Shown: positions 21,101-31,383, numbered from the stretch's first letter. The stretch: DNA of 64,000 nucleotides from Chitinophagaceae bacterium (GCA_016713965.1 JADJOC010000008.1:1-64000), one strand, 5' to 3'. Numbers and translations are program-made. Notes: generated from the sequence alone by a model not told the origin.

Positions 21101-21334
21101 ACGGGGGCAATGGAAGAAAAAGATTATGCCGAGTTTGCCAAATATGCTTTGCAGCGGGCAAATGGCGGGAACATTTTTACCATGACCAATGAGGGTTTTG
21201 GCGTAGACAAGAAAGGCTCTGGCAATGCTGCAGGTATGGATAAAATATACGAGAAATTTTTAAACGATCAGAAGCAGGCATATGAAAAATCCAAGAATAC
21301 GGATCCCAAAAAAGCAAACACAACAGATAATTAA
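18155..21334 (+). CDS. RHS protein with zincin-like toxin tip (C3)
   Basis: Intact, 1059 residues, the only unbroken long RHS gene here. Residues 1-740 are YD-repeat shell (YDILGRLAVSQN, YDASGNRISKTVG, LTDHRGNVMAVVGEH). RFFSVDPL at about residue 755 marks the tip boundary, followed by LNSPIVMVDRDGED. The tip of about 285 residues contains HETGHMLGYEDKY at about residue 914, an HExxHxxGxxD zinc-peptidase signature. There is no signal peptide and the protein begins inside the repeat shell, so it is a 3' portion of a normal RHS protein. The immunity gene starts 2 bases after the stop. Related to the C1 tip. Confidence 0.75.
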   Translation: MEKRLKYVFSYDQAGNLVKTIPPAGVDAKHGDEIFLQQVATARLNVKKGQAEALNKVVPKHTLVTDYRYNSLNQVVAQKTPDAGKSTFWYDILGRLAVSQNSQQLLDKKYSYTLYDELGRITEVGQKPQTELPPSKEPGLLEKWLAGGGLKEQITRTSDELSYYDGKNTLKGFLEQRNLRKRVSYSMVFDKEPDPDILGTHSTATFYSYDIHGNVDTLLQDFNEGVMKATGNRFKKMVYDYDLISGKVNAVHYQPGEQDEFYHKYFYDAENRLTDVYTSEDSLTWQKDNRLNYYKHGPLARSIIGQNQVQGIDYAYTIQGWLKGVNATNMEPPLNKLNLGDMGADGYPSGNTLNQVARDAYGFALHYYSTANAKDYKPINNTLQPFANAAAAGFGFVSLYNGNIAAMSVNTPKLGEPLLSTYKYDQLQRLTKVNTYKGLNPQTNNWNPLSIDDYREELSYDANGNILTYKRNGSANQLAMDKMTYQYPKDVNGKILNNRLRYVHDEVNAANYSEDIDSQTPLTLAQVKAEKLPEQQTDNYRYDAIGNLIQDKKEGINKINWNVYGKIESIEKQNSTITYKYDASGNRISKTVGSDITLYIRDASGNTLSTYVVNDTINSGNLTQKEIDMYGSSMLGTDELNIDVHIPQKATNESRAKKKGNKKYQLTDHRGNVMAVVGEHKTQHDDNNDGIVDHYTAQVLHAQDYSSFGAILSKRSFNASGYKLGYNGKEKSNEIYGEGNAYDFGARIQDPRLGRFFSVDPLTNKYPSLSTYLYALNSPIVMVDRDGEDAIVSITRNKDGSGGTILVKTTVYLTGRDLDKKSVRGMTLTNNQMFDKRFGSKSVDVEGKTWNIQYDVKYVYDEKFDMKNLKPGDNVLKIDQAAAVGSPSGRTNVVKRNTGLIEKRDQYSSGIIVHETGHMLGYEDKYIEVGMNNTGFVEYFQKNVDMKPGGEGYELKRFIINTKASVSIPSTGYESNLMAQYSTGAMEEKDYAEFAKYALQRANGGNIFTMTNEGFGVDKKGSGNAAGMDKIYEKFLNDQKQAYEKSKNTDPKKANTTDN

Positions 21335-21336
21335 TT

Positions 21337-21936
21337 ATGAAATACAATTATAAAACATTACTTGTATGTATATTGTTGTTTTTACAAACAGCTGTTTCTG
21401 CGCAAGTAAAAAATAAGATTAAAAAAAATTGTAAAACAACATTTGAAGGCATTATTATTATGTCCGACAAATTGTACAATGATACCATAGCCAAAGACTT
21501 TGTGTTAAGGAAGCGGAATGATACGGCCATCCAGGATCTTTTTATCCCATTAAAAAATGCAAAGCAGCTATTTAAAAATAATTCAAGAGGTGATTTTTTC
21601 AAAATAATCAATGCAGAATTAAAAAAGAAAAATTGCTTAACGCTGGTTTTACCTTATGAGTATGAAACCAATGATTTTGATACGGTCATCCGGCGGCAAT
21701 CGGATACGCTTCATTTAAACAAGAGTTGCAATATTAATTACCTGTATGATAAAATTTATATCGCACCTGTTGCAATTAAGGGCATACAAGAAGAAAATTC
21801 TACCTACTTTTTTATGTGGTATTCACAAGTAGCTTTTTGCTTATCCGGTTTTTCAAATACAAAATTAGTCTTTAACCATAAAAGAACTTTGTATATGAAC
21901 TCCATCACTGTTGAAAGTATAAGAATTTTAGAATAA
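21337..21936 (+). CDS. Exported immunity candidate for the C3 zincin-like tip
   Basis: 199 residues with a Sec signal peptide (TLLVCILLFLQTAVSAQ). The mature part resembles the C1 lipoprotein at 3720-4307 in order and spacing of motifs: LFIPLKN for FFIPYNF, KIYIAPVAIKG for KIFVQPVELEY, TKLVFNHKR for IQLLFNRDY. The shared motifs and the matching toxin domains support an immunity pair in both cassettes. A periplasmic site of action is implied. It is not lipidated, unlike the C1 protein. Confidence 0.6.
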   Translation: MKYNYKTLLVCILLFLQTAVSAQVKNKIKKNCKTTFEGIIIMSDKLYNDTIAKDFVLRKRNDTAIQDLFIPLKNAKQLFKNNSRGDFFKIINAELKKKNCLTLVLPYEYETNDFDTVIRRQSDTLHLNKSCNINYLYDKIYIAPVAIKGIQEENSTYFFMWYSQVAFCLSGFSNTKLVFNHKRTLYMNSITVESIRILE

Positions 21937-22333
21937 TGTATGCCCCCCCCCTTCTGGCGCAAGATTGGAGCATAGGCAAGGAGCGTAGGTATCTTGTGCC
22001 ATAGTAAACTGCAATACAATAAAAATCATCAACCGCTATGCTTGTAAAAAAGGTGTAGCGGTTTATTATCCCCCCCTTCTAGTCCAAGTATGTAAGTTAC
22101 CGGCGCAAGATTGAGGCGTGGGCAAGGAGCGTAGGTATCTTGTGCCATAGTAAACTGCAATAAAATAAAAATGCTCAACCGCTATACTTATAAAAGGTGT
22201 AGCGGTTTTTTATTGGCTTAGTTGTAAAGCATTAGTCAGGTTATCTTTTAAAGGTACTGGCGCAAGATTGATGTGCAGGTAAGTAGCGCAGGTATCTTGT
22301 GCCGTGTAAAATTTTCAACCCGGGTTGTGGTAA
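21937..22333. repeat. C3/C4 junction repeats
   Basis: No gene is seen. The segment has three GGCGCAAGAT-type hairpins (about 21956-22000, 22103-22147, 22259-22303), two AACCGCTA..TAGCGGTT terminator stems and the 17-mer CTAGTCCAAGTATGTAA at 22079-22095. From 22075 onward it is nearly identical to the C2/C3 junction from 12860. Confidence 0.7.
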
Positions 22334-22663
22334 TTATTTATCTTTCAATCCGGCATTTTGTTGTAATAATTTATTGGCTTGTTTTAACCGACTTTCTGTT
22401 ACCTTGTTTTCCAATTCTTCCGGCGAAATTGTTTTACCATCACAGCTAATTACGGTAAGCGCCCCTGCCTGTTGAAGTGTAAGCAGGAGTTCCAGGACAA
22501 AGGCTTCTTTTTCGGGGTTAATAATTTTAAGTTCCAGTTGTGTTGTTGAATTACCGATCCCGTTTTCTATTTCGGGGTATTTTTTTAACAGTTCGTTCCA
22601 TTCATCTATTGGCAAATACACATGCGTAATGGTGTCGCTACTGTCATAAAGATACTGTGGCAT
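22334..22663 (-). CDS. 109-aa companion of the YoeB-type module (C4)
   Basis: Same protein sequence as the C3 copy (13119-13448), within the long block that C3 and C4 share. The position relative to the toxin is the same. As in C3 the function is unknown; a link to the toxin-antitoxin pair is inferred from the constant gene order. Confidence 0.6.
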   Translation of the reverse strand: MPQYLYDSSDTITHVYLPIDEWNELLKKYPEIENGIGNSTTQLELKIINPEKEAFVLELLLTLQQAGALTVISCDGKTISPEELENKVTESRLKQANKLLQQNAGLKDK

Positions 22664-22684
22664 AGCAAGTCAGTTTAAAATTTT

Positions 22685-22945
22685 TTAAGTATAATGGAAT
22701 TTACAGGCGATAATAGTAATATAGTCGTTCTCCACTCTATAGACCCGCCTGTGTTCGTCATTGATGCGCCTGCTCCAATAGCCTTTAAGGTCGTGTTTAA
22801 GGGCTTCGGGTTTGCCAGTACCTTCAAAAGGTGTACGGGCAGTTTCCAGAATAAGTTTATTGAGCCGGGTATATATACTTTTATTGGAGGTAAGCCATTG
22901 GTTGTATTGTTCAAAAGCGGTAGGCGTAAATCGTATATCTCTCAT
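22685..22945 (-). CDS. YoeB/Txe-type RNase toxin (C4)
   Basis: Differs from the C3 toxin by one residue (EHRRVYRV for EHRLVYRV). The rest of the catalytic pattern is kept. It is directly downstream of its antitoxin with a 4-base overlap. The changed residue sits beside the conserved His-Arg pair and could reflect a base-call error (cagcc against cgcc). Confidence 0.83.
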   Translation of the reverse strand: MRDIRFTPTAFEQYNQWLTSNKSIYTRLNKLILETARTPFEGTGKPEALKHDLKGYWSRRINDEHRRVYRVENDYITIIACKFHYT

Positions 22946-23166
22946 GCCTTAGGGATGTTGACATTGATTGATTCGCCATTTTTATCCTGGGCAATGGATT
23001 TTTCAAGAATAGCCTTATTGACAGGGGAAGACATAAGATAAGCTGTTTCATCTGATTCTTCCTCAACAGTAAGCACAATAGGCTTTCCTTTAAAAGCAGT
23101 TTTTATAGCATTTAAAATATCCATGTTAATATCAGCAGCCGATTTAAAATGATAGGTAGTATACAT
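22942..23166 (-). CDS. Antitoxin of the YoeB-type module (C4)
   Basis: 74 residues, identical to the C3 antitoxin. Two identical addiction modules in neighbouring cassettes would protect each other from loss, so they cannot each enforce retention of their own cassette. Confidence 0.75.
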   Translation of the reverse strand: MYTTYHFKSAADINMDILNAIKTAFKGKPIVLTVEEESDETAYLMSSPVNKAILEKSIAQDKNGESINVNIPKA

Positions 23167-23180
23167 AATAAAATAATTTT

Positions 23181-23518
23181 TTAGTGAGCGTAAGCTTGTT
23201 GGGTTTTATAGTCTCTTATAACGCTGTCAATAATTGAAAATAAGGATTGTTTTGCATCTGGTTTCATACTTTCAATTTCTTGTAAACGTTCAACAGTTTT
23301 CTTATCAAAAGTTGAATTCTGGCCTTCTCCTACCAGGTAATCCAGTGATACGGAAAAAGCATCAGCAATTTTTTTAGCAGTTTCCACAGAAGGCATTACC
23401 CCTTCTTTTTCATACTTACTTATTATTTCACGAGAGCAACCAACATTTTGGCTAAATCTGTTTGAGATAAATTTTGTTCCTTACGAAGTTGTGTTATTCT
23501 GTTTGCAATGTTCATCAT
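23181..23518 (-). CDS. XRE-family regulator (C4), one frameshift
   Basis: Same protein as the C3 regulator except for an A lost near 23444 (caacatttt against caacaatttt), which separates the first 40 residues from the rest. A few synonymous changes and RITQLRKEQ for SVTQLRKEQ near the start show that this end of the block has diverged slightly. If the two repressors bind the same sites they should cross-regulate. Confidence 0.75.
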
Positions 23519-23592
23519 ATCTATAAAAGTTAACTATTTTACCCAAAAAATCCTATTTATAGCAAATATAGTTCATAAAAAATAAATTAAAT

Positions 23593-23623
23593 TTTGACTG
23601 AATGGTAAAATGTTTTAGATTTG
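23593..23623 (+). promoter_or_regulatory. Promoter for the C4 replication gene
   Basis: TTTG at 23593-23596 and TAGATTTG at 23616-23623 with a 19-base spacer, the same as in C3. Confidence 0.6.
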
Positions 23624-23668
23624 TGAAAGATATTACCTAAAATAGATAAAATAGAAAATATTTTTACA

Positions 23669-25751
23669 ATGCAAATCCCCCAAATCAAAACCCTGCTGTC
23701 CATCACCGAACTGCTCAACCATTTGGGCATCCCCACAAAAAATACCACTGCCAAAAGCTATCCCATCCGCTGCCCCTTCCACGAAGAGAAAAATAAGCTT
23801 AAGAAGAACATGAGCGTTTACCCTAAAGACAACACCGTGTACTGTTTCAGTACCAAATGCAAAACCCATCCCCACAGCCAGGATGTGATTGGTGTGGTAA
23901 AACATTATTACAACCTTTCTGACCATGAAGCTATCATGAAAAGCAAACAAATTATTAATGAGTTGGGAAAATGGCCCAACGATTTGCACAATCCATTTAT
24001 CCAAACATCAACCAGCGATGAAGAAATATTACCACAACATCCACCTATGAAAACAGCAGAAAAAAAGAAGATAAAGGTGAAGAAATAGAAAAACAAGAAA
24101 CCACCAACGGGATAGAAAAAGTATATCAACCACCACGAACTTCCAATCATAAACCTCAAACCAATACCCTATACCAACTCCACCAGGATACATACGGCTC
24201 TTACCATTTTACCACCAAATTATTGCAGCTGCAATCCATCGGCGGCATCGGCAACCCCAGCCTGCACAGCCTTAACATTACGCTGGGGTAAAACGCAACC
24301 CCATAAGCTGGCGGTGGAAACGCTTCGCCACCACCTGGACCTATACCACGAAGGCGCATTGCAGGGCATGATCAAAAAGATAGCCGAGCGGTTTAGCCTG
24401 GGCATGCAGCCCATTACCCAGGACATGGCTTTATTTATCGAAGCCCTGGAAAGTGAAAAGCTGCGGCTCTACGATGAAAAACAAAACCGCCATTCTACAA
24501 AAAAAGAAAAAAAAATACTATCTCCCGAAGAACAAAGCGAAGCGGTGCAACAGCTATCCAATCCTGACTTACTGCAATGGCTATACGAAACTTTACCACA
24601 AACCGGTATTGTAGGCGAACAAAAAAATGCCATGATGGTATTAACGGCAATGGTCAGCTGCCAGCTGCATACCCCCATCAGCGTCATGTGCCTGAGCCAG
24701 AGCGGTGCAGGCAAAAGCTACACGGTACACAAATGCGCTGCCTGCATCCCCAAAGAGTGGCAACGCAAAGGCACCAGCTTTACCGAACAAAGCTTTTATC
24801 ATTTTTTAGAAGATGAGCTCAGCCACACCGTATTTATTATAGAAGATACCACCGGGTTAAAAGGCGTGGAATATGTAACCCGGGAACTGATGAGCGGCGA
24901 AGAAGTGGTAAAGTTTATGCCCGAAAAAGACAGCCGCAGCGGAAAGATCAATACGGTACCCATTACCGTAAAAGGCCCCATCAGCTTTATCGGAACCACC
25001 ACCAAAGACAAACAATACGAAGACAACAGCAACCGGATGATAGAAATTTATTTAGACGGCAGCGCCCAGCAGGATGCAGGAATAGCCGAATACCAAAAAA
25101 AGTAAAAGCAGGGTTGATTGATAAGAACAAAGAAAAACAATTAAGCAGCAACTGCAAAAATATGTTTGTATCCTTAACCATTCCTCACCGCATACAAAAC
25201 CCCTATGCGATGCTGATTGACATGCCTGAAAAATATTTTGTAAAGAGAAGAGGGCTGCCCTTGCTGTTAAACTTTATAGACGGGTTAACCTTTATCAATC
25301 AATACAACCCTTATGCAGAGCGGATGATAGCCCATGACGGCGAACTGGTTTTAATTACGCACCCATCAGAAATTGCATGGGGTTAAAACTATTAAGAGAA
25401 AGTTTATTTAGAAAATGTGATGAACTGACGGCCAAGCTCAGGGATTTTTTAGACCGGGTAAAAGATTGGCTGAAAGAAAAAGGGCAGCAGAGTTTTTATG
25501 GAAATGAATTAAGAAAATATTTACGGATGGAGCCACGGCAGGTACAACGCTATATCAAAACGCTGGTAAGTTATGGTTATATAAAAATCAGCGGCAGCAT
25601 CAAAAACAAAAAAGAATATGTGATAGACGATTATATGAGCAGCGAAGGGTTGTACAAAGAAATAGACCAGCACATCGAAAGGATCATGCAAAAGGTATGG
25701 GCAATGCAGGAGAAAAGGAAAGCGGATAAAAGCAAATACAAAGCTGCCTAA
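23669..25751 (+). CDS. CHC2 zinc finger - P-loop ATPase replication protein (C4), frameshifted
   Basis: Near-identical to the C3 protein. Here the start is in frame with the zinc ribbon (CPFHEEKNKLKK, YCFSTKC). The P-loop reads SQSGAGKS near 24700 and the Walker B segment IIEDTTG. The arginine-rich end of the ATPase core (YEDNSNRMIEIYLD) and the winged helix follow. Breaks lie near 24070, 24290, 25105, 25145 and 25380, at positions different from most of those in C3, so a correct sequence can be rebuilt by comparing the two copies. Confidence 0.75.
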
Positions 25752-25761
25752 AAGGGCAAAA

Positions 25762-25850
25762 CGACAAAGTATAACCCAGGGCGACAAACCCTATTGTCGC
25801 ATAAAATGTCGCACTCAAAACCACGCCAGTCAACCGAACGACAGAACGAC
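25762..25850. repeat. Iteron-like CGACA cluster, candidate origin (C4)
   Basis: Six CGACA/TGTCG words with the same order and spacing as in C3 (16550-16639). It follows the C4 replication gene, whose winged helix is the same as in C3, consistent with protein and site being inherited together. Confidence 0.55.
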
Positions 25851-25948
25851 AACGATTTTAGGCGAGACCCCCACCCACCCACGTACAACCAACTACTTTT
25901 TCATTTTTCTTTCCAATACTAAAAGAGCAGTTTACAAAACTACTCAAG

Positions 25949-25981
25949 CCTGCAGGCCGCCAAAGGCCGCAGGTTTTTTTT
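25949..25981 (+). terminator. Intrinsic terminator before the C4 ~171-aa gene
   Basis: CCTGC-GGCC / GGCC-GCAGG stem followed by eight T. Confidence 0.75.
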
Positions 25982-26032
25982 GGGCAAAAATAATTTTCAC
26001 TAAAAACTTTATTCACCCAAAAAACAAACACT

Positions 26033-26544
26033 ATGTCAAGTGAACGCACCCGTATTATTCAAAACTTAATCCAACTCAATCAAAGTATCCATTACCTCAG
26101 CCCGGGATTAACAACCATCAACCGCTACAAATACAAGCTGAAATTAGCCAGCGTAAAAGAGATAAAAACTTACTTCAAATCCTGTTATTTAAAACCATCC
26201 ACAGCGTAACGGTTGTTAATAGGTTTAATCGGCTGGAAATAGCAAAAAATTGTTTTCTAACCGAACGCAGCGATGTTTTAGAAGGATTACATATTTTACA
26301 ACCCTTAATCCAACTCAGCCAAACCGAAACCCCTGCTACCGCCAGGGAACTGTTGTGGGACATTGAAGACCACGGTTTACTCAATGAATCCTTTACCCTT
26401 ACGCAGTTAAAAAAGGTTTTACAACAGCGTAGGGCTACCATAAAAACAAGGCTGTACCTGCTGCTCGAAAGCGGCCATGCGGTAAGGGTAGGAGGCAACA
26501 GGAAGAACGGCTATCAATACAAAATAGTGAAACTGCTTAACTGA
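26033..26544 (+). CDS. Cassette protein of ~171 aa (C4), one frameshift
   Basis: Starts MSSERTRIIQNLIQLNQSIHYL; one base is missing near 26158. The first 80 bases match C3; after that the gene drifts (about one difference per 10 bases), many of them synonymous or conservative. Constraint on the protein is therefore likely, even though neighbouring DNA is nearly identical to C3. The end of the C3/C4 shared block falls inside this gene. Confidence 0.65.
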
Positions 26545-26604
26545 CCACTGAAGCTCGACCACAGACTACCGACAACGGACAACCGAAGAATAAAAGCCCA
26601 GCAT

Positions 26605-27290
26605 CAGTAGTCATGGGTGAACTAAGTACAACTATCATCTTCAGGTTATAAGGTGTGCAGTCTTTGCGGCTGGACAGTAAAGCCCCGCCAAAAAGGCTAC
26701 GCCGTTTTTGTCATGCCTTTGCCAACGCTTCGCAAACCTGCACTCCGCAATTATTTTTTTGCAGCAGCTTGAATTTATTTTTTATTGGACTGCTGCAAAA
26801 AATATTGCTCCACCATTTTGTGCGCCACCTTGCTTAGCCGTTGGGGCTTGGCTTATTATTTTTGCTCCGCTGACGCTCTGCAGATATTTTTGTTGTTACG
26901 CAGTCTGCTGCTGCCTATATTTTATTTTTTGCTAAGCTGCAAAGACCCATGAAAAAAATAAATCCCGTCAGCAGCGCCCCAAACGGTATGGCGCAGGGAT
27001 GGCGCTTTTAGAGAGCAGTTAGTATGCGTAATCCTTATATCGGTGGGCATGAGGAAAATATAAAGTAGTTTTTTAAATAGCAGTGAGAGGAAACATAAAC
27101 CTGCCGTCGCCGCCAAAAATAGTACAATACATTAACGCTGCATCAGGGCGGCTTTGGCTTGCTCAAAAAAGACAAACGATAGGTTCCCCATCAAAACTTT
27201 GTTCAACAATAAATCCACCATCAGCATTTTATTTTTATGCAGCATCAAACCACCTATCATTTATCTTTTTTGCGCTGATACCCATACCAT
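26605..27290. ncRNA. Conserved structured untranslated block, C4 copy
   Basis: Starts at CAGTAGTCATGGGTGAAC. GCAGCAGC..GCTGC-type and GCGCCACC..GGATGGCGC stems are kept. The long stem has GCCGTTGGGGC with GCCCCAAACGGT, leaving a G-T pair between the C1-type and C3-type combinations. The last stem is GATAGG/CCTATC. Between 26545 and 27347 no gene is supported. Confidence 0.55.
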
Positions 27291-27347
27291 ACCGCTATAC
27301 ATAAGAGGAATTATTTTATATTGCGGGTACAAGCCCCTAGCAAAAAA

Positions 27348-30300
27348 ATGGAAAAACGCCTAAAATATGTGTGTAGTTATGACCAGGCAGGTAACCTGGT
27401 AAAAACCATACCGCCTGCAGGCGTAGATGCCAAACACAGCGATGCCATATTTTTAGACCAGGTAACCAAGGCAAGGCTGGAGGTAAAACAAGGCGGGTTA
27501 GAACAAAACAATAAAGTAGTGCCCGTGCATACTTTGGTAACTGACTACCGCTACAATACCCTGAACCAGGTGGCATCGCAGCAAACACCCGATGCAGGGA
27601 AGACTAGGTTTTTTTATGATGCCCTCGGAAGGATGGTCGTATCTCAAAATGCCGAACAACAATTAAATAATAAATACAGCTATACCTTGTATGATGATTT
27701 AGGCAGGATAACTGAAGTAGGACAAAAACCACAGGCAGCCAACAGCATGAACCAAGCGGTAAGCCAGAATGCTACAGCGTTGAATAACTGGCTCAATGTG
27801 AATGGAGGAATAAAAGAACAAATTACCCATACTATTTATGACCTGCCGTATGAGCCGTTCATGGTACCCAATTCTCCAATGACGCAGCATAATTTACGCA
27901 ACCGGGTAAGCTACAGCACGGTTAAAAACCTGGCTACTGATGCACTGCATTACGCTGCTACGTTTTATGATTATGATCCGCATGGTAATGTCGATACACT
28001 ACTCCAGGATTACAACTTCGATCCTATGAAGTCCGCTGGTAACAGGTTTAAGAAGATTACCTACAACTACGACTTGATCAGTGGCAAGGTCAATGCAGTA
28101 AATTACCAGCCCGGCCAACCTGATGCTTTTTACCATAAATATTTTTATGACGCAGAGAACAGGTTGACAGATGTCTATACTTCCAAAGACAGTTTTCATT
28201 ATGAAAGGGATAGCCGTTATGATTATTACAAGCATGGCCCATTGGCAAGACAAATTATCGGGCAGAACCAGGTGCAGGGTTTTGATTATGCTTATACATT
28301 GCAAGGCTGGTTAAAAGGAATGAACAGCACTGCAGTTGGGGATGGAAAATTTGATATGGGAGGAGATGGTACAGGAGCAAATGCACAGGTAGCAAAAGAT
28401 GCGTTTGGTTTTGCACTGCATTATTTTAGCACGGCCAATGCTAAAGATTATAAGCCCATTGGAGGCGGGCAACCGTTTGCAAATGCTGCGGCTGCAGGTT
28501 TTGGTTTTGTGCCGCTGTACAACGGAAATATTGCAGGGATAAGCATGAACATACCAACACTGGGAGATGCCTTATTGGAAACCTTCCGGTATGATCAATT
28601 ACAAAGACTTACTAAAGTAAATACCTACAAAGGGCTAAACCCCGCAACCAATAACTGGAATGTATTATCAATAGATGATCACCGGGAAGAACTGAGTTAT
28701 GATGCCAATGGAAATATTAAAACGTATAAAAGAAATGGATTTGGCAATAATTTGAATTTAAATAATTACAGCTACACTTACCAAGCCGGAACAAATAAGT
28801 TAACCAGTTTAAAAAACAGTGTTGATAATAAAACAGCGGCTTATGGTTACGATGCTATTGGCAATGTTACCAAAGATGAAAAACAAAATGTGGTATCAAA
28901 TATTTGGAATGTTTATGGTAAATTGCAAAGGGTTGAAAAGAAAGATGGAAAGATTATAACTTACAGTTATGATGCTTCGGGTAACCGTATCAGTAAGGTT
29001 GTAGGAGATACAACAGAAATTTATGTAAGGGATGCAAGTGGTACTGTAATGTTAACGTACCAGAAAAATCCCCTGGTTAACAGCGGGCATGTAAGCACCA
29101 AAGAATTTTACAAATACGGCAGCAATTTACTGGGGATAAAGAAAAAAGCATAGATATGCAGGTGATAGTACCTGATAATGGAAAAGGAATTACTGTAAGA
29201 GGAGAAGATGAATATTATTTGTACGGTGCTAACGGAAATATTATTGGAACGGTGGGAGATAAAAAAATACAGCACGATGATAATAATGACGGTATAATAG
29301 ACCGTTATACTGCCGATGTAAGAACGGCGACTATGTATAGCAGTTACGGGGCAATGTCAAAATCTTTTAATGGTAGCAGCCTGTCGTTGGGTTTTAATAG
29401 TCAAAGAAGAAGCCCTGAAATAAGTGCTACAGCCCAGACAGCAGAGTTTTGGGAATATGATGCGGATGTGGCAAGAAGATGGAATGTTGACCCTGTTTAC
29501 AAGCATAGTCCTTATGAAGTTTTTGGAAGTAATCCTATATGGCTTAGTGATTATAATGGAGCAGATACAACCTTGCCAGATGCAGGCGGTAAAAATTTAA
29601 CACTACCAACTGGCGCAACAGGAATTAACACTTTTGATGGAACTGTAAAAGATTTACAAAATTCTTCAGTTAAAGTTCAGCCTGTAGCCGGTTCACTTAG
29701 TTCATTCAACATAAACGGTAAACAATTTAATGCACAATTTGGTAGCCGTTCTGGAAGTTTTCAAGGATACTATAGTGATGATATCAGTTATAATGATTAT
29801 GCTGCTCAACAAGCATCATCTGGTGTCCAAACAGCAGGTGTAGCAGGCACTTTAACTGGAGTAGGATCAGGTGGCGCAACTGGTGCAGCACTACCAGCCC
29901 TTCCGCTTGCAGGTTTTCAAATAGGATGGAATTATGGAGCAACACATGCTGATAAAGTTACCAGTTGGGTCACTGCAATTGCTAGTACCGTTGGAGGTTG
30001 GTTAGGAGAGGATGTTGTCGCAGATAACCCTACAGCAATAGCACCGCCCCCACTTCCAATTATGTTATATAGGGGAGTTCATTTTGGCCATCCTGATTAT
30101 TATAATGCTTTAATGGGAATTGCAACACCTGCTGGTGGTTTTGCTTCTGCAGAAGATCATACCGGAGGTAATTTCAACAGTATGTATACTTCATGGTCAA
30201 TGTTTAGAACAGTAGCAGATTTTCATGCAAATAAAAGCGGGCCTGGAGGTATTGTACTACAAAAAGCATTTTTACCAGGACAATTCCTGCCAAATATTTC

Positions 30301-30394
30301 AATTTCTGATGAAGGAGAGTTTTTAGTTCCGGGGAAAGTTACTGGTGCAATACCAGGGCCTCCTCTTGGACCAGGAAATTCAACTGGATATTAA
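27348..30394 (+). CDS. RHS protein with ADP-ribosyltransferase-like tip (C4), one frameshift
   Basis: About 1015 residues after one missing A near 29145 is restored. The start MEKRLKYVCSYDQAGNLVKT matches C3, C5 and C6. The YD shell is a separate version, clearly diverged from C3. The boundary is RRWNVDPVYKHSPYEVFGSNP instead of RFLSVDPL. The tip has a Gly/Ala-rich stretch (about residues 820-880) and then LYRGVHFG (about 905), TSWSMF (about 948) and DEGEFLVPG (about 987), the Arg, Ser-x-Ser-like and Glu elements of R-S-E ADP-ribosyltransferases. A transfer of ADP-ribose from NAD to a target protein is the likely activity. The target is unknown. Confidence 0.7.
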
Positions 30395-30415
30395 TAATTA
30401 AAATATAAAAGAATT

Positions 30416-30874
30416 ATGCAACAACAAGAATTTAAAATATTGCTCCAATTGATAAAAAATGAATCAGGAAACAACTTATATTATGAATGTTATAAAGGAT
30501 TAGAAGAAGATAAGATTCTTTACCATGATATGGGTATTTTTCAGAAGCATAATGTAGTTAACATTTTTAAGGATAAGATAAATTTAGAAATGTTAGGTAT
30601 TCAGAAAAGCAAATTTATTGGTATCGAAGTTTTATACCAAAGTTTAGTAAGTTTTTCTGAGAATACAATAAGACAATTTATAGTTACTACAAGCAAGTCA
30701 GGTTATCATATTTTCTGTTCAATAAAAATAGATAAACTCATCGGGATTATAGAGATTCCAAACATTAATAGAGACTTAGATGCAAAACAGCAGGCAGAGT
30801 TAAAAAAAATTGGACACCCCAATAAAAATATTTTTCTTTTTGAAAAAGGAATTTTATTAGGTACTATAGATTGA
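30416..30874 (+). CDS. Immunity candidate for the C4 ADP-ribosyltransferase-like tip
   Basis: 152 residues with no signal peptide or membrane segment, so cytoplasmic. That fits a toxin that acts on an intracellular target. Lys- and Ile-rich, beginning MQQQEFKILLQLIKNESGNN. It starts 21 bases after the toxin. No named family is recognised; the assignment rests on position. Confidence 0.55.
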   Translation: MQQQEFKILLQLIKNESGNNLYYECYKGLEEDKILYHDMGIFQKHNVVNIFKDKINLEMLGIQKSKFIGIEVLYQSLVSFSENTIRQFIVTTSKSGYHIFCSIKIDKLIGIIEIPNINRDLDAKQQAELKKIGHPNKNIFLFEKGILLGTID

Positions 30875-30929
30875 GGAGTAAAGTATTAAAAGATGTGGGT
30901 ATTAATTTATCAAACAATCCTTCCTTCCC

Positions 30930-31033
30930 CCTCTAGTCCAAGTATGTAAGGTACAGGCGCAAGATTGAGGGGTAGATAAGCAGCAGCGAAGGCATTTTGT
31001 GCCGTGTAAAATTTTCAACCCGGGTTGTGGTAA
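30930..31033. repeat. C4/C5 junction repeats
   Basis: 17-mer CTAGTCCAAGTATGTAA at 30933-30949, then one GGCGCAAGAT hairpin with a changed 3' arm (about 30957-31002). This is the shortest of the junctions that lead into a toxin-antitoxin block; the terminator stems of the other junctions are missing. Confidence 0.65.
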
Positions 31034-31363
31034 TTATTTATCTTTCAATCTGGCATTTTGTTGTAATAATTTATTGGCTTGTTTTAACCGGCTTTCTGTT
31101 ACCTTGTTTTCCAATTCTTCCGGCAAAATTGTTTTGCCATTGCACCTGAGTACGGTAAGTGCCCCTGCCTGTTGTAATGTAAGCAGGAGTTCAAGAACAA
31201 AGGCTTCTTTTTCGGGGTTAATAATTTTAAGCTCCAGTTGTGTTGTTGAATTACCGATCCTGTTTTCTATTTCGGGGTAATTTTTTAAAAGTTCGTTCCA
31301 TTCATCTATTGGCAAATACACATGCGTAATGTTTCCGCTACTGTCATAAAGATACTGTGGCAT
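31034..31363 (-). CDS. 109-aa companion of the YoeB-type module (C5)
   Basis: Differs from the C3/C4 version at about eight positions (SSGNITHVYL, LKNYPEIENRIG, VLRCNGKTILPEE). It is full length, so unlike much of this window it is an intact and slightly diverged paralogue. That supports a real protein. Confidence 0.6.
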   Translation of the reverse strand: MPQYLYDSSGNITHVYLPIDEWNELLKNYPEIENRIGNSTTQLELKIINPEKEAFVLELLLTLQQAGALTVLRCNGKTILPEELENKVTESRLKQANKLLQQNARLKDK

Positions 31364-31383
31364 AGCAAGTCAGTTTAAAATTT

